Source of the DNA: a virus
DNA: 31,765 bases
Direction: 5' to 3' (one strand)
IMG/VR virus record: IMGVR_UViG_3300028883_000104
Location: 1 to 31,765 of that record
Below the pieces are notes generated by a model, which did no database searches, had not been told where the DNA came from, and saw nothing but the letters and a program-made list of their open reading frames with translations. Positions 23,699 to 29,249 of this stretch are shown here, in pieces. The translations under genes and the position numbers were made by a program. Numbering within the stretch: position 1 is the stretch's first letter; each line of letters opens with the position of its first letter.

Positions 23699-24213
23699 TT
23701 TTGTAACTCCTTATACTTAACTATAACTTTTCTTCCTTCTTTTACTTTTGATGCAATAAGGAACTTACTGCAATAGTTGTTATCTAAATACCATCTAGCT
23801 TTCTCTTTTTCTTCTTTATCTAAATAACCATTAGTTTTGCATTCTACAAAAATAATACAATATTCAATTTTTCCACTCAGTTCTGGAGATTTATTTATTA
23901 CATCTCCAAATCCTCCACAAGATTGATTATAAGCGTATTTGTAAGCAATAAAATCAGGAAATCCAACTCCTACACTTAATGCTCTATTAAATGGATTATA
24001 TTTTCTTTTAGCTGGAACGCATTTTCCTGTTCTTGGAATTCTAACTCCAAATTTAAATCCTTCATCATTAACCTCTGCAAAATTTTCAAACTCAACATTA
24101 TTCATCCATTTACAAACAATCCATCCCTTGCTTTGTAAATCTGCTCTTACTTTCCTTTCCCAAGCAGCTCCTGATGCTCTATTCTTTTTTCCTTGTTTTT
24201 TCTTATCTATCAT
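23695..24213 (-). CDS. PD-(D/E)XK nuclease (Hjc/VRR-NUC-like)
   Basis: I choose the start MIDKKKQGKKNRASG (172 residues) because AGGA lies seven bases before this ATG and it overlaps the upstream stop as ATGA. GAAWERKVRADLQSKGWIV is the N-terminal helix with its Glu. GVGFPDFIAYK provides the PD pair and IIFVECKTNGYLDKEEKEKA the E-x-K. All core catalytic residues (E, D, E, K) of a PD-(D/E)XK endonuclease are present. The family includes Holliday-junction resolvases and nucleases of replication and recombination. A resolvase role before packaging is the simplest idea. Confidence 0.7.
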   Translation of the reverse strand: MIDKKKQGKKNRASGAAWERKVRADLQSKGWIVCKWMNNVEFENFAEVNDEGFKFGVRIPRTGKCVPAKRKYNPFNRALSVGVGFPDFIAYKYAYNQSCGGFGDVINKSPELSGKIEYCIIFVECKTNGYLDKEEKEKARWYLDNNYCSKFLIASKVKEGRKVIVKYKELQK

Positions 24214-24623
24214 TTTTTCCTTTGTTTGCATTTCTTTTTACCTAATGGATTTGGAATTTCTAACCACAATTTTTTATAAGTTATAGCATCATCTACTATT
24301 TCTCTTTTAGTTTTATCATCAAACATTGTTATCTTTCCTATTATTAATTTTATTAGAGTTTCATAATTTTTTATTTCTGAGTTTATTTTATCTATTGGAG
24401 TTTTATTATTTCCAAATATAAAATCAGTAAACTTTCCACCATCCTCCATATATTTTAATAACATATCGTGATATAATTCATCATACATTATAGCAGCATA
24501 AGCTGTTTCTGGAAGTTTATATTTTATTAATACTTTTAAATAAGTTTCATACCTCTGTTTTACTCTTTCTAATTCGCTTTCTAAAAATTTTAATTTGTAT
24601 TCTTCTGCTTTTTTGTTTTTCAT
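24210..24623 (-). CDS. Unknown helical protein, 137 aa
   Basis: A highly helical N-terminal half (KKAEEYKLKFLESELERVKQ, ETYLKVLIKYKL), then YAAIMYDELYHDMLLKYM, a helical C-terminal half and a basic tail (GKKKCKQRKK). Coiled-coil-like. It lies between the RNA ligase and the nuclease with overlapping ends. A small-terminase-like or DNA-binding role cannot be excluded, but no signature supports it. Confidence 0.45.
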   Translation of the reverse strand: MKNKKAEEYKLKFLESELERVKQRYETYLKVLIKYKLPETAYAAIMYDELYHDMLLKYMEDGGKFTDFIFGNNKTPIDKINSEIKNYETLIKLIIGKITMFDDKTKREIVDDAITYKKLWLEIPNPLGKKKCKQRKK

Positions 24624-25369
24624 TAATGCCTCCTCCCTTCAAACCAATCAAACATATCACATCTTAATTTAGCCATTCTTCCATCTGGGTGAGTAAATAC
24701 TATTCCTTCTACAAATCCATTTCTATCTCCTTTCATAGAAGTATATAGAGGAAGTAATTCTTTAAACCAATTACTAATTGTTTGAAAATCTTTAGGATAT
24801 TTCCCCCATGATTTATATTTTAAATGTTTTTGGCAAAATGTTTCAAAAGGAATCCATAAATGTTCATCTAACTTATACGGATTTCCATTTACTTTAGGTC
24901 CAATTAATTCACCAAAATGTTGGCCATCACTTAAAAACTCTAAATATCCTCTTTCTTTAGAATTAAGTAAACCTTCAATTATCCACTTCTTACCTTTATT
25001 AATAAATGGTATTCTCTCTGTTCTATTAAAAACAGCAGTAACAGTTCCCTCTTGAATTAAAATACTAACATTAGTTCCATGAAGTTTTTCTATTGCCATA
25101 ACACTTTCATCTTCAAATACCCATTCATATCCAGGATTAACTTCATTTATTACAATATATTTTCCATTAACTTCCTTTCTAACAAAAGGACATTCAAGTT
25201 TAGGCATATCTTTTATTTTCATCTTAGGAATATGTATAAGAATACTCCAATACCGGGATAACAAAAATAATGCAGAAGCAACAGCTAACCAGAATAGTTT
25301 AGATTCTTTATTTAATGGAGGATCACATGCAATCAATGCGAAGTTATCTTTTAATTCTATATTTGTCAT
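24623..25369 (-). CDS. RNA ligase (Rnl2-like) with N-terminal hydrophobic helix
   Basis: 248 residues. AIEKLHGTNVSI (about 92-103) is nucleotidyltransferase motif I with the AMP-accepting Lys95. FNRTERIPF is the next motif, HFGELIGPKVNGNPYKL is motif III, GFVEGIVFTHPDG is motif IV and MAKLRCDMFDW is motif V. Together these are characteristic of T4 Rnl2-type RNA ligases, which seal nicked RNA. Residues about 24-45 are hydrophobic (KLFWLAVASALFLLSRYWSI), unusual for the family; a start at Met50 would remove it, but the TATA position supports the longer form. It is the first gene downstream of the tRNA block, so tRNA repair or processing is a natural idea. Confidence 0.75.
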   Translation of the reverse strand: MTNIELKDNFALIACDPPLNKESKLFWLAVASALFLLSRYWSILIHIPKMKIKDMPKLECPFVRKEVNGKYIVINEVNPGYEWVFEDESVMAIEKLHGTNVSILIQEGTVTAVFNRTERIPFINKGKKWIIEGLLNSKERGYLEFLSDGQHFGELIGPKVNGNPYKLDEHLWIPFETFCQKHLKYKSWGKYPKDFQTISNWFKELLPLYTSMKGDRNGFVEGIVFTHPDGRMAKLRCDMFDWFEGRRH

Positions 25370-25397
25370 TTTATCTTTGTATAATCAATTATATAAA

Positions 25398-25408
25398 CTA
25401 TTTAAAGG
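25398..25408 (-). promoter_or_regulatory. Archaeal BRE/TATA promoter for the RNA ligase unit
   Basis: Minus strand CCTTTAAATAG, a near-ideal TATA with a purine/C-rich BRE-like preceding stretch, centred about 34 bases before the ATG at 25369. A second AT-rich element (TTTATATAA) lies nearer. A leader of only a few bases is predicted, and no Shine-Dalgarno is present. Confidence 0.6.
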
Positions 25409-25461
25409 TTTGGGTTATTGTTAAATGCCTTATTCCCTTATTTAATTTTTGTCTTATTTAA

Positions 25462-25606
25462 TTGCTCAGGGAGGATTTGAACCTCCATCTTGAGATTTCT
25501 CCAGCCACAGAAACACACTTCAAAAGGAGAATTTTTCAATGGTTTCAAACTTAGTTATCAAGCGTGGCTGCATGAGTCTCATATCCTACCATTAGACTAC
25601 CGAGCA
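25462..25606 (-). tRNA. tRNA with CAT anticodon (Met or Ile2), intron-containing
   Basis: The acceptor strands TGCTCGG and CTGAGCA pair over seven bases, with discriminator A. A D-arm (GTCTAATGGTAGGAT), anticodon stem TGAGA/TCTCA and T-arm GGAGG-TTCAAAT-CCTCC are all clear. An intron of about 74 bases (25497-25570) sits after position 37. Its ends form a bulge-helix-bulge with outer helix AGCCAC/GTGGCT and central helix CTC/GAG (one A-G mismatch in the usual four pairs). The mature length would be 71. Anticodon CAT means Met or, if modified at C34, Ile. Position 37 is G, unusual for this anticodon, so the exact splice site needs checking. No CCA is encoded. Confidence 0.8.
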
Positions 25607-25673
25607 TTGGTCCCCCTTATTTATTTTACCGGAAGGGAGAACTCCGGAATAAAGCTGTCTTTCCAGTTGTCCT
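25607..25673 (-). other. Spacer between tRNA genes with a GC-rich hairpin
   Basis: No gene or full tRNA can be folded here. A hairpin CCGGA/TCCGG with nine-base loop lies at 25629-25647; it may help processing of the tRNA transcript. Confidence 0.4.
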
Positions 25674-25729
25674 TTAACCATGTGCGAATCGAACGCACCA
25701 ACACCATAACTAGTATTATGCTATGGCCA
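25674..25729 (-). ncRNA. Mini tRNA-like element lacking a D-arm
   Basis: The 3' side is convincing: a T-arm GTGCG-TTCGATT-CGCAC and a seven-pair acceptor (TGGCCAT with ATGGTTA, two G-T pairs), discriminator A. Between acceptor and T-stem there are only 24 bases, which form one hairpin, CATAA/TTATG with loop TACTAG, and a six-base linker. A cloverleaf needs about 20 more bases, so the D-arm (or the anticodon arm) is missing. It lies two bases after the end of tRNA-Thr, in line with it. It may be a true armless tRNA, a decoy or a decayed gene. The potential anticodon (ACT or CTA) is not firm. Confidence 0.5.
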
Positions 25730-25731
25730 AA

Positions 25732-25842
25732 AGCTCCAGACAGGAGTCGAACCTGCAACCTTCTGCTTTCTTAAAGAAGTATTAAACTGAGATGAATAAC
25801 CTTCCTTACAAGGCAGATGCAATGCCTTTATGCTACTGGAGC
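25732..25842 (-). tRNA. tRNA-Thr (anticodon TGT), intron-containing
   Basis: The acceptor strands GCTCCAG/CTGGAGC pair perfectly. A D-arm (GCAT...ATTGC), anticodon stem TCTGC/GCAGA, anticodon TGT after T33, and T-arm GCAGG-TTCGACT-CCTGT follow. The discriminator is T, as in many archaeal tRNA-Thr. An intron of 39 bases (25768-25806) follows position 37. The splice sites form a bulge-helix-bulge: central helix CTTG/TAAG with bulges TA-A and AA-A, and an outer GGAAG/CTTCT helix. Mature length 72, no encoded CCA. It would read ACN codons, mainly ACA, frequent in this genome. Confidence 0.85.
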
Positions 25843-25848
25843 ATGATT

Positions 25849-25968
25849 GAGATGTGGTCAAACAAACAACTTCAGTAATGTTTCTTTCCCCAACCAACAT
25901 CTCTTTGTTCACTCAGGCTAAAACTTAGCTTTTAACTAAGCCATAGAACCTTGAAACTCGGACATCTC
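25849..25968 (-). other. Structured stretch, possible degenerate tRNA
   Basis: Its ends GAGATGT and ACATCTC pair over seven bases like an acceptor stem. A CCGAGTTTCAAGG segment after the 5' strand resembles the D-arm of Leu/Ser tRNAs, and a CTTAG/CTAAG hairpin lies where an anticodon arm would. No T-arm (TTCRA loop) precedes the 3' strand, and GAGATGTTGG a little downstream can pair with the same 3' end (CCACATCTC). So it could be a decayed tRNA or another RNA. Positions 25969-25987 add a CCCTGC/GTAGGG hairpin after the stop of the gene at 25988. Confidence 0.3.
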
Positions 25969-25987
25969 TGCCCTGCAATGTAGGGGA

Positions 25988-26203
25988 TTATGTTCTTCTT
26001 GCAAATTTTGTATAATATTTTGTTGCATTTTTTACTTTTTTTTCAACTCCATGTGATTGTGATGATTTTGTATCTTTGATCCATTTTCCTTTACCCTGCT
26101 TTACTGATTTAGGTATTTTAACTTCATGTCCTTTATTGTGAAATTTATACGCTTGAATCTCATCTTTAGCTTTAACAACTCTTGTTTTAGCATCTTCAAA
26201 CAT
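25988..26203 (-). CDS. Small basic protein, 71 aa
   Basis: Very basic, with many Lys and His: KAKDEIQAYKFHNKGHEVKI, then KSVKQGKGKWIKDTKSSQSH and a basic end (TKYYTKFARRT). It follows the HNH gene with a one-base overlap (TAATG) and precedes the tRNA block. No family recognised; nucleic-acid binding is plausible from composition alone. Confidence 0.45.
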   Translation of the reverse strand: MFEDAKTRVVKAKDEIQAYKFHNKGHEVKIPKSVKQGKGKWIKDTKSSQSHGVEKKVKNATKYYTKFARRT

Positions 26204-26661
26204 TATAAAACGGCGTTAGCCGTCGTTTCGCCGGGTATATCGACTTTTTTGTAATATTTTTTAATTATTTTATCTTTCCTCTCATCTGAAAGAACTAAAT
26301 CTTTATTGTTCTTCCCTTCAGTAATCTTGTGAATCTTTTTATGGCATGTAGCACATAAAATTACCATGTTTGCAAAATAATTTCTTTGAGATAAATAAAT
26401 ATTTGGAGGTATTATTTCTTTTGTTTTTCTCATAATTAAATGATGGATTTGAAGATTTTTTGTTTCAAAACAATTAGGATTTTCACATTTAAAACCAGAC
26501 CTTGCAATGGCTAAATCCTCTCCTTGTCCAACAATTTTGGACAAGAGTTTATTGAAATCTTCATCTTTTCTTTCTATGGAATCCAAATTATAAGCTGTTA
26601 CGCCTAAGAGTTTTTGATGCTTCAAAATGTCCAAATGAAATTTTGTTTTATTTAGTTTCAT
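26203..26661 (-). CDS. HNH endonuclease
   Basis: 152 residues. CENPNCFETKNLQIHHLIMR carries the first Cys pair and the His-His of the HNH core, with a long loop, and MVILCATCHKKIHK the second Cys pair and the final His: a zinc-supported beta-beta-alpha-metal nuclease of the HNH_1 type. The N-terminal 60 residues are helical (FHLDILKHQKLLGVTAYNLD). It may be a free-standing homing-type nuclease or a viral HNH that assists packaging or host DNA breakdown; its distance from the terminase favours neither. Its start lies inside the end of the zinc-ribbon gene (14-base overlap). Confidence 0.8.
   Translation of the reverse strand: MKLNKTKFHLDILKHQKLLGVTAYNLDSIERKDEDFNKLLSKIVGQGEDLAIARSGFKCENPNCFETKNLQIHHLIMRKTKEIIPPNIYLSQRNYFANMVILCATCHKKIHKITEGKNNKDLVLSDERKDKIIKKYYKKVDIPGETTANAVL
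26210..26223 (-). other. GC-rich hairpin at the end of the HNH gene
   Basis: ACGGC-TAAC-GCCGT on the minus strand, followed by TTTT, within the last codons of the HNH gene and only six bases before the start of the basic protein. It stands out in an AT-rich genome. It looks like a bacterial-type terminator or a translation brake. Confidence 0.4.
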
Positions 26662-26788
26662 TTAAAGTTTTGACATACGCCTCCTCTTTATCGGAGTGAG
26701 TGTAACCACAATTATTACATCTCATCTCAGATCCTTTTTGAGAAATCTTTCTTGATTGACAAACAGGACATTGTTTTATTTCTTTCAT
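26648..26788 (-). CDS. Zinc-ribbon microprotein, 46 aa
   Basis: MKEIKQCPVCQSRKISQKGS, then MRCNNCGYTHSDKEE: a C-x2-C...C-x2-C ribbon like the N-terminal domain of archaeal transcription factors or rubredoxin-like proteins. The start at 26788 has no Shine-Dalgarno and sits about 24 bases after a TATA box, so it is probably leaderless and the first gene of the leftward unit. Confidence 0.65.
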   Translation of the reverse strand: MKEIKQCPVCQSRKISQKGSEMRCNNCGYTHSDKEEAYVKTLNETK

Positions 26789-26808
26789 AGAAAAACAAGA
26801 CGCCTAAA

Positions 26809-26817
26809 CTTTAAATA
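26809..26817 (-). promoter_or_regulatory. Archaeal TATA promoter for the leftward zinc-ribbon/HNH unit
   Basis: Minus strand GTATTTAAAG, centred about 24 bases before the ATG at 26788; predicts a leaderless transcript. Confidence 0.6.
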
Positions 26818-26990
26818 CTTTTTGTTTCATTATACAATGTGTCTTACAATCTTCACTTTTGATTTTGGTCTAAATAAATTATAAAGTTGACTATTAGCAA
26901 TTTTCAGATTATTCTTCGTGAAATTATAACCGAATAACTCCCTTTATAAATATTATTGTAATAGAGTATGTATAATAGATTATACAAAAG

Positions 26991-27000
26991 ATTTATAAAG
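26991..27000 (+). promoter_or_regulatory. Archaeal TATA promoter for the rightward array
   Basis: ATTTATAAAG, centred about 25 bases before the ATG at 27021, with no Shine-Dalgarno: a leaderless first gene. It drives a chain of overlapping genes that runs at least to 31765. Confidence 0.6.
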
Positions 27001-27020
27001 AATATTCATATTATTATATT

Positions 27021-27206
27021 ATGGAAATAAACAAACAAAGAACACAGATAGAAAGACAAGAGGATACAAATCTTTATAACAATTCTGATAAGGATAAGGT
27101 TATTTATAAAGATTTGTATTGTAGTATTTGTAAGTGTATAACAAGACAGATAGAACACGACACAAAGAAAGAACTTTTTATTTGTAGTCATAGGATAAAG
27201 AAATGA
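27021..27206 (+). CDS. Small Cys-containing protein, 61 aa
   Basis: MEINKQRTQIERQEDTNLYN, then YCSICKCITRQIEHDTKKEL and FICSHRIKK. Three Cys (SICKC, FICS) and a His could hold one zinc as an incomplete ribbon. It is leaderless and first in the array. It overlaps the next gene as ATGA. Confidence 0.5.
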   Translation: MEINKQRTQIERQEDTNLYNNSDKDKVIYKDLYCSICKCITRQIEHDTKKELFICSHRIKK

Positions 27207-27490
27207 AATACACATTTACACTATGGAACTATAAGGATTATAAAGAGAGTATAAAAAATAGTAACCAATATAATAAAGAAGAATACAAAAGAACTAAAGA
27301 AAGCATAAAAAGAAGAATAGAAAGTTTAAGACAAGAAATAAAAGAGTTACAAGCATATAAAAAACCAATAGTAAGAAAGGCAACAAGAGAGGATTTTATA
27401 AAAACGATAGAAAGACAAAGAGAACAAGCAAAACAACACGATTGGGTCATAATTGAAAATAAAGACACAAAGGGGTTAAAATGCAGTTAA
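27203..27490 (+). CDS. Small coiled-coil protein, 95 aa
   Basis: Lys/Glu-rich helix over most of its length (YKRTKESIKRRIESLRQEIK) flanked by aromatic and charged ends (TFTLWNYKDYK and KQHDWVIIENKDTKG). It starts in an ATGA overlap and ends ten bases into the next gene. Unknown function. Confidence 0.5.
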   Translation: MKYTFTLWNYKDYKESIKNSNQYNKEEYKRTKESIKRRIESLRQEIKELQAYKKPIVRKATREDFIKTIERQREQAKQHDWVIIENKDTKGLKCS

Positions 27491-27597
27491 TACTTAAAAT
27501 TAAATCTCACATAAGCAGGGGGGTATTACTTGATACACTTAAAGTAGTATGCCCCTTCTTATTGCTTGGCTTGGCTTTAGTATGGAGTTTAAAATGA
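27481..27597 (+). CDS. Single-span membrane microprotein, 38 aa
   Basis: MQLILKIKSHISRGVLLDTL then a hydrophobic helix KVVCPFLLLGLALVWSLK. A gene with GGGG six bases before the ATG and an ATGA overlap with the next start. It is followed by a second membrane gene and the GGDEF gene, all coupled. Confidence 0.5.
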   Translation: MQLILKIKSHISRGVLLDTLKVVCPFLLLGLALVWSLK

Positions 27598-27809
27598 TTT
27601 ACTATCATAGACAGAACATTATACAAAAGAAAGTAATGAATATTATAAGATTTATCAAACCAGTAAAAACAAGGTATAGCTTTGAAACATATACACCTAA
27701 ATTAAATAAAGTGAGGGTAGGATTTGGAAGTATAGGAGTTATTGCCTGTCTGCTTACTCCTTGCACTAATTGGTTAATACCCTTTATAGTGAGGTTTAGC
27801 TTAAAATGA
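27594..27809 (+). CDS. Small membrane protein, 71 aa
   Basis: I start it at the ATGA overlap (MIYYHRQNIIQ); the frame is open 15 codons upstream without a site. A basic N-terminal part is followed by one hydrophobic segment (VGFGSIGVIACLLTPC) and a second short one (NWLIPFIVRF). It overlaps the GGDEF start as ATGA. It may recruit the GGDEF protein to the membrane (inference from position). Confidence 0.5.
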   Translation: MIYYHRQNIIQKKVMNIIRFIKPVKTRYSFETYTPKLNKVRVGFGSIGVIACLLTPCTNWLIPFIVRFSLK

Positions 27810-28675
27810 GAGCAGAACAACAAAAACTATGCCCTATGGACAAAACACCTATATTTCCAGTGGAAACTAATAAAGCAAATAGCTTAAATTTACAAGAATT
27901 AGGACTTAAAAAGGTAAATCTCCATAAGAAACAAAGGTTAAATAAAATAGAAAATAGAAGTTTAATAAATCAAATTCTTAATAAACTATCAATAGAAGAA
28001 CAAGAGATATTAAAAACTATTATGTATTATGATAAATTAACAGGCATAAAGAACAGAAATACATTTAATTATGAAGTAATACAAGAAGTAAATAAAGCAA
28101 TTACTCTTAATTACTCACTATGCTTTATATTAGCAGATATAGACGACTTTAAGAAAGTTAATGATACTTATGGACACTTACAAGGCGATATGCTCTTAAA
28201 ACAAGTTTCTGAGCAAATACAAGGCAGTTTAAGACAAGGCATAGATAAGGTTTATAGGTATGGTGGGGAAGAATTTATTATTATACTACCAAACACAGAA
28301 CTTAAAACAGCTTATAAAATTAGTGAGAGAATAAGGAAAGCAGTATATAAAAATACAAGTAACACCTTAAGTTTAGGTATAGCTAAATACTCAAATGACT
28401 TAAATTTAAGTATATTAAGGACAGATAAGGCACTTTATTTTTCTAAAAGAAATGGTAAAAATAAAACCTCTATTCATAATACGAATATTGATAAGAGTTA
28501 TAATAATTATAATAATCTTAAAGTAAGTTCTAATAGTGTTAAAATTAAGCATATAAGACAATTTAAGGATAGATTTTTTAATAATCAATATAAGGGAAGT
28601 AAGAAAGCAAAAAATCATAATAAAATAGGGGTTACCTCTATTAAACTAAATAAAACAAGGAAAGAAACCTTATAA
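27806..28675 (+). CDS. GGDEF-domain protein (diguanylate cyclase-like)
   Basis: 289 residues. The GGDEF domain covers about 74-222: DKLTGIKNRNTF at its start, ADIDDFKKVNDTYGHLQGD with metal-binding Asp111 and the Asn and Asp of the nucleotide site, then YRYGGEEFIII with the active-site GGEEF at 153-157, and RTDKALYFSKRNGKN at its end. All catalytic elements look intact. The inhibitory I-site RxxD five residues before GGEEF reads QGID, so product inhibition is probably absent. There is no sensor domain: residues 1-73 are helical, 223-289 basic and Asn/Lys-rich. Diguanylate cyclases make c-di-GMP in bacteria; archaeal members are rare. Confidence 0.85.
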   Translation: MRAEQQKLCPMDKTPIFPVETNKANSLNLQELGLKKVNLHKKQRLNKIENRSLINQILNKLSIEEQEILKTIMYYDKLTGIKNRNTFNYEVIQEVNKAITLNYSLCFILADIDDFKKVNDTYGHLQGDMLLKQVSEQIQGSLRQGIDKVYRYGGEEFIIILPNTELKTAYKISERIRKAVYKNTSNTLSLGIAKYSNDLNLSILRTDKALYFSKRNGKNKTSIHNTNIDKSYNNYNNLKVSSNSVKIKHIRQFKDRFFNNQYKGSKKAKNHNKIGVTSIKLNKTRKETL

Positions 28676-28691
28676 AAAAATAAGAAATAAA

Positions 28692-28835
28692 ATGGCTTAC
28701 AAAAGACAAAACAAAAGGGTTGGCTTAGCTGACTTAAGAAAGTTTATAGAACTTTCAAGAATTAAATACAATAAGAACTTTAATAGTGCAGAAGTTGGGA
28801 TTATGCCCAATTTTAGCATAAAGGTTTTTGCTTAA
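28692..28835 (+). CDS. Small basic protein, 47 aa
   Basis: MAYKRQNKRVGLADLRKFIE, ending SAEVGIMPNFSIKVFA. It starts 16 bases after the GGDEF stop with no strong Shine-Dalgarno and ends one base before the next ATG. Unknown. Confidence 0.45.
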   Translation: MAYKRQNKRVGLADLRKFIELSRIKYNKNFNSAEVGIMPNFSIKVFA

Positions 28836-28836
28836 A

Positions 28837-29121
28837 ATGGAAACTGCAATTTTAAATATAAGAATTACTGGGGATTATAAGAACTATTACCTAAGTAAAT
28901 TAAAAGAATTTGCCGAGTTATTTAATCCAAAATTAATTAAAAGAGTAGAGTTTGGAAAGCAAGATATAAGGGGAGCTATTAGTATTAGCTTAGTTGATTT
29001 AAAAAGTTGTATTTCTGAACAGAAGTTTTTTATTAATAAGTGGGAAATGTTAGGGTATATTGTTGGATTTACAGAAAACAAACAAGGAAGTTATAATAAA
29101 TTTAAGAGGTGGTTAAAATGA
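28837..29121 (+). CDS. Unknown protein, 94 aa
   Basis: I take the ATG after TTAAA (METAILNIRITGDYKNYYL); a start three codons earlier is also possible. Beta-alpha mix (LIKRVEFGKQDIRGAISISL). It overlaps the next gene as ATGA. No motif recognised. Confidence 0.5.
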   Translation: METAILNIRITGDYKNYYLSKLKEFAELFNPKLIKRVEFGKQDIRGAISISLVDLKSCISEQKFFINKWEMLGYIVGFTENKQGSYNKFKRWLK

Positions 29122-29249
29122 TAGATTTAGTATATATAAATAAGTGCTACGACTTAAAACAACTCTCAAAAGAAGAAGTCATAAAGTTAATTATGGAAGA
29201 ATTAACAGATGATAGGGATTATAAAATAAATATTGAGGTTTCAAAATGA
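29118..29249 (+). CDS. Microprotein, 43 aa
   Basis: MIDLVYINKCYDLKQLSKEE then a helix (VIKLIMEELTDDRD). The Shine-Dalgarno (GAGGTGG) lies inside the previous gene, and its own end carries GAGGT for the next start. Unknown. Confidence 0.5.
   Translation: MIDLVYINKCYDLKQLSKEEVIKLIMEELTDDRDYKINIEVSK

Larger units (their letters stand above)
26789..27020. promoter_or_regulatory. Divergent promoter region, no gene
   Basis: 232 bases between the leftward and rightward halves. It holds TATA-like elements for both directions (26809-26817 minus, 26991-27000 plus, and another at 26941-26951) and repeated TTATACAA-like words (26831-26837 and 26980-26986). No coding sequence or tRNA can be found. It is a natural place for a regulator site or replication origin, but no iteron array is evident. 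Confidence 0.6.

Noticed and set aside
25490-25912. Apparent ORFs on both strands in the tRNA block
   Set aside because: They run through the tRNA genes and their introns and have no ribosome site or recognisable protein pattern.
25849-25968. A full tRNA-Leu or tRNA-Ser
   Set aside because: Acceptor-like ends pair but there is no T-arm and the anticodon arm is ambiguous, so it is kept only as a structured stretch.
26789-27020. Possible replication origin with repeats
   Set aside because: Only scattered AT-rich words such as TTATACAA occur; no ordered iterons, clear dyad or adjacent replication gene.
27006-27823. Minus-strand hydrophobic ORFs opposite the rightward array
   Set aside because: They mirror the AT-rich coding strand and overlap genes with good start sites and ATGA coupling.
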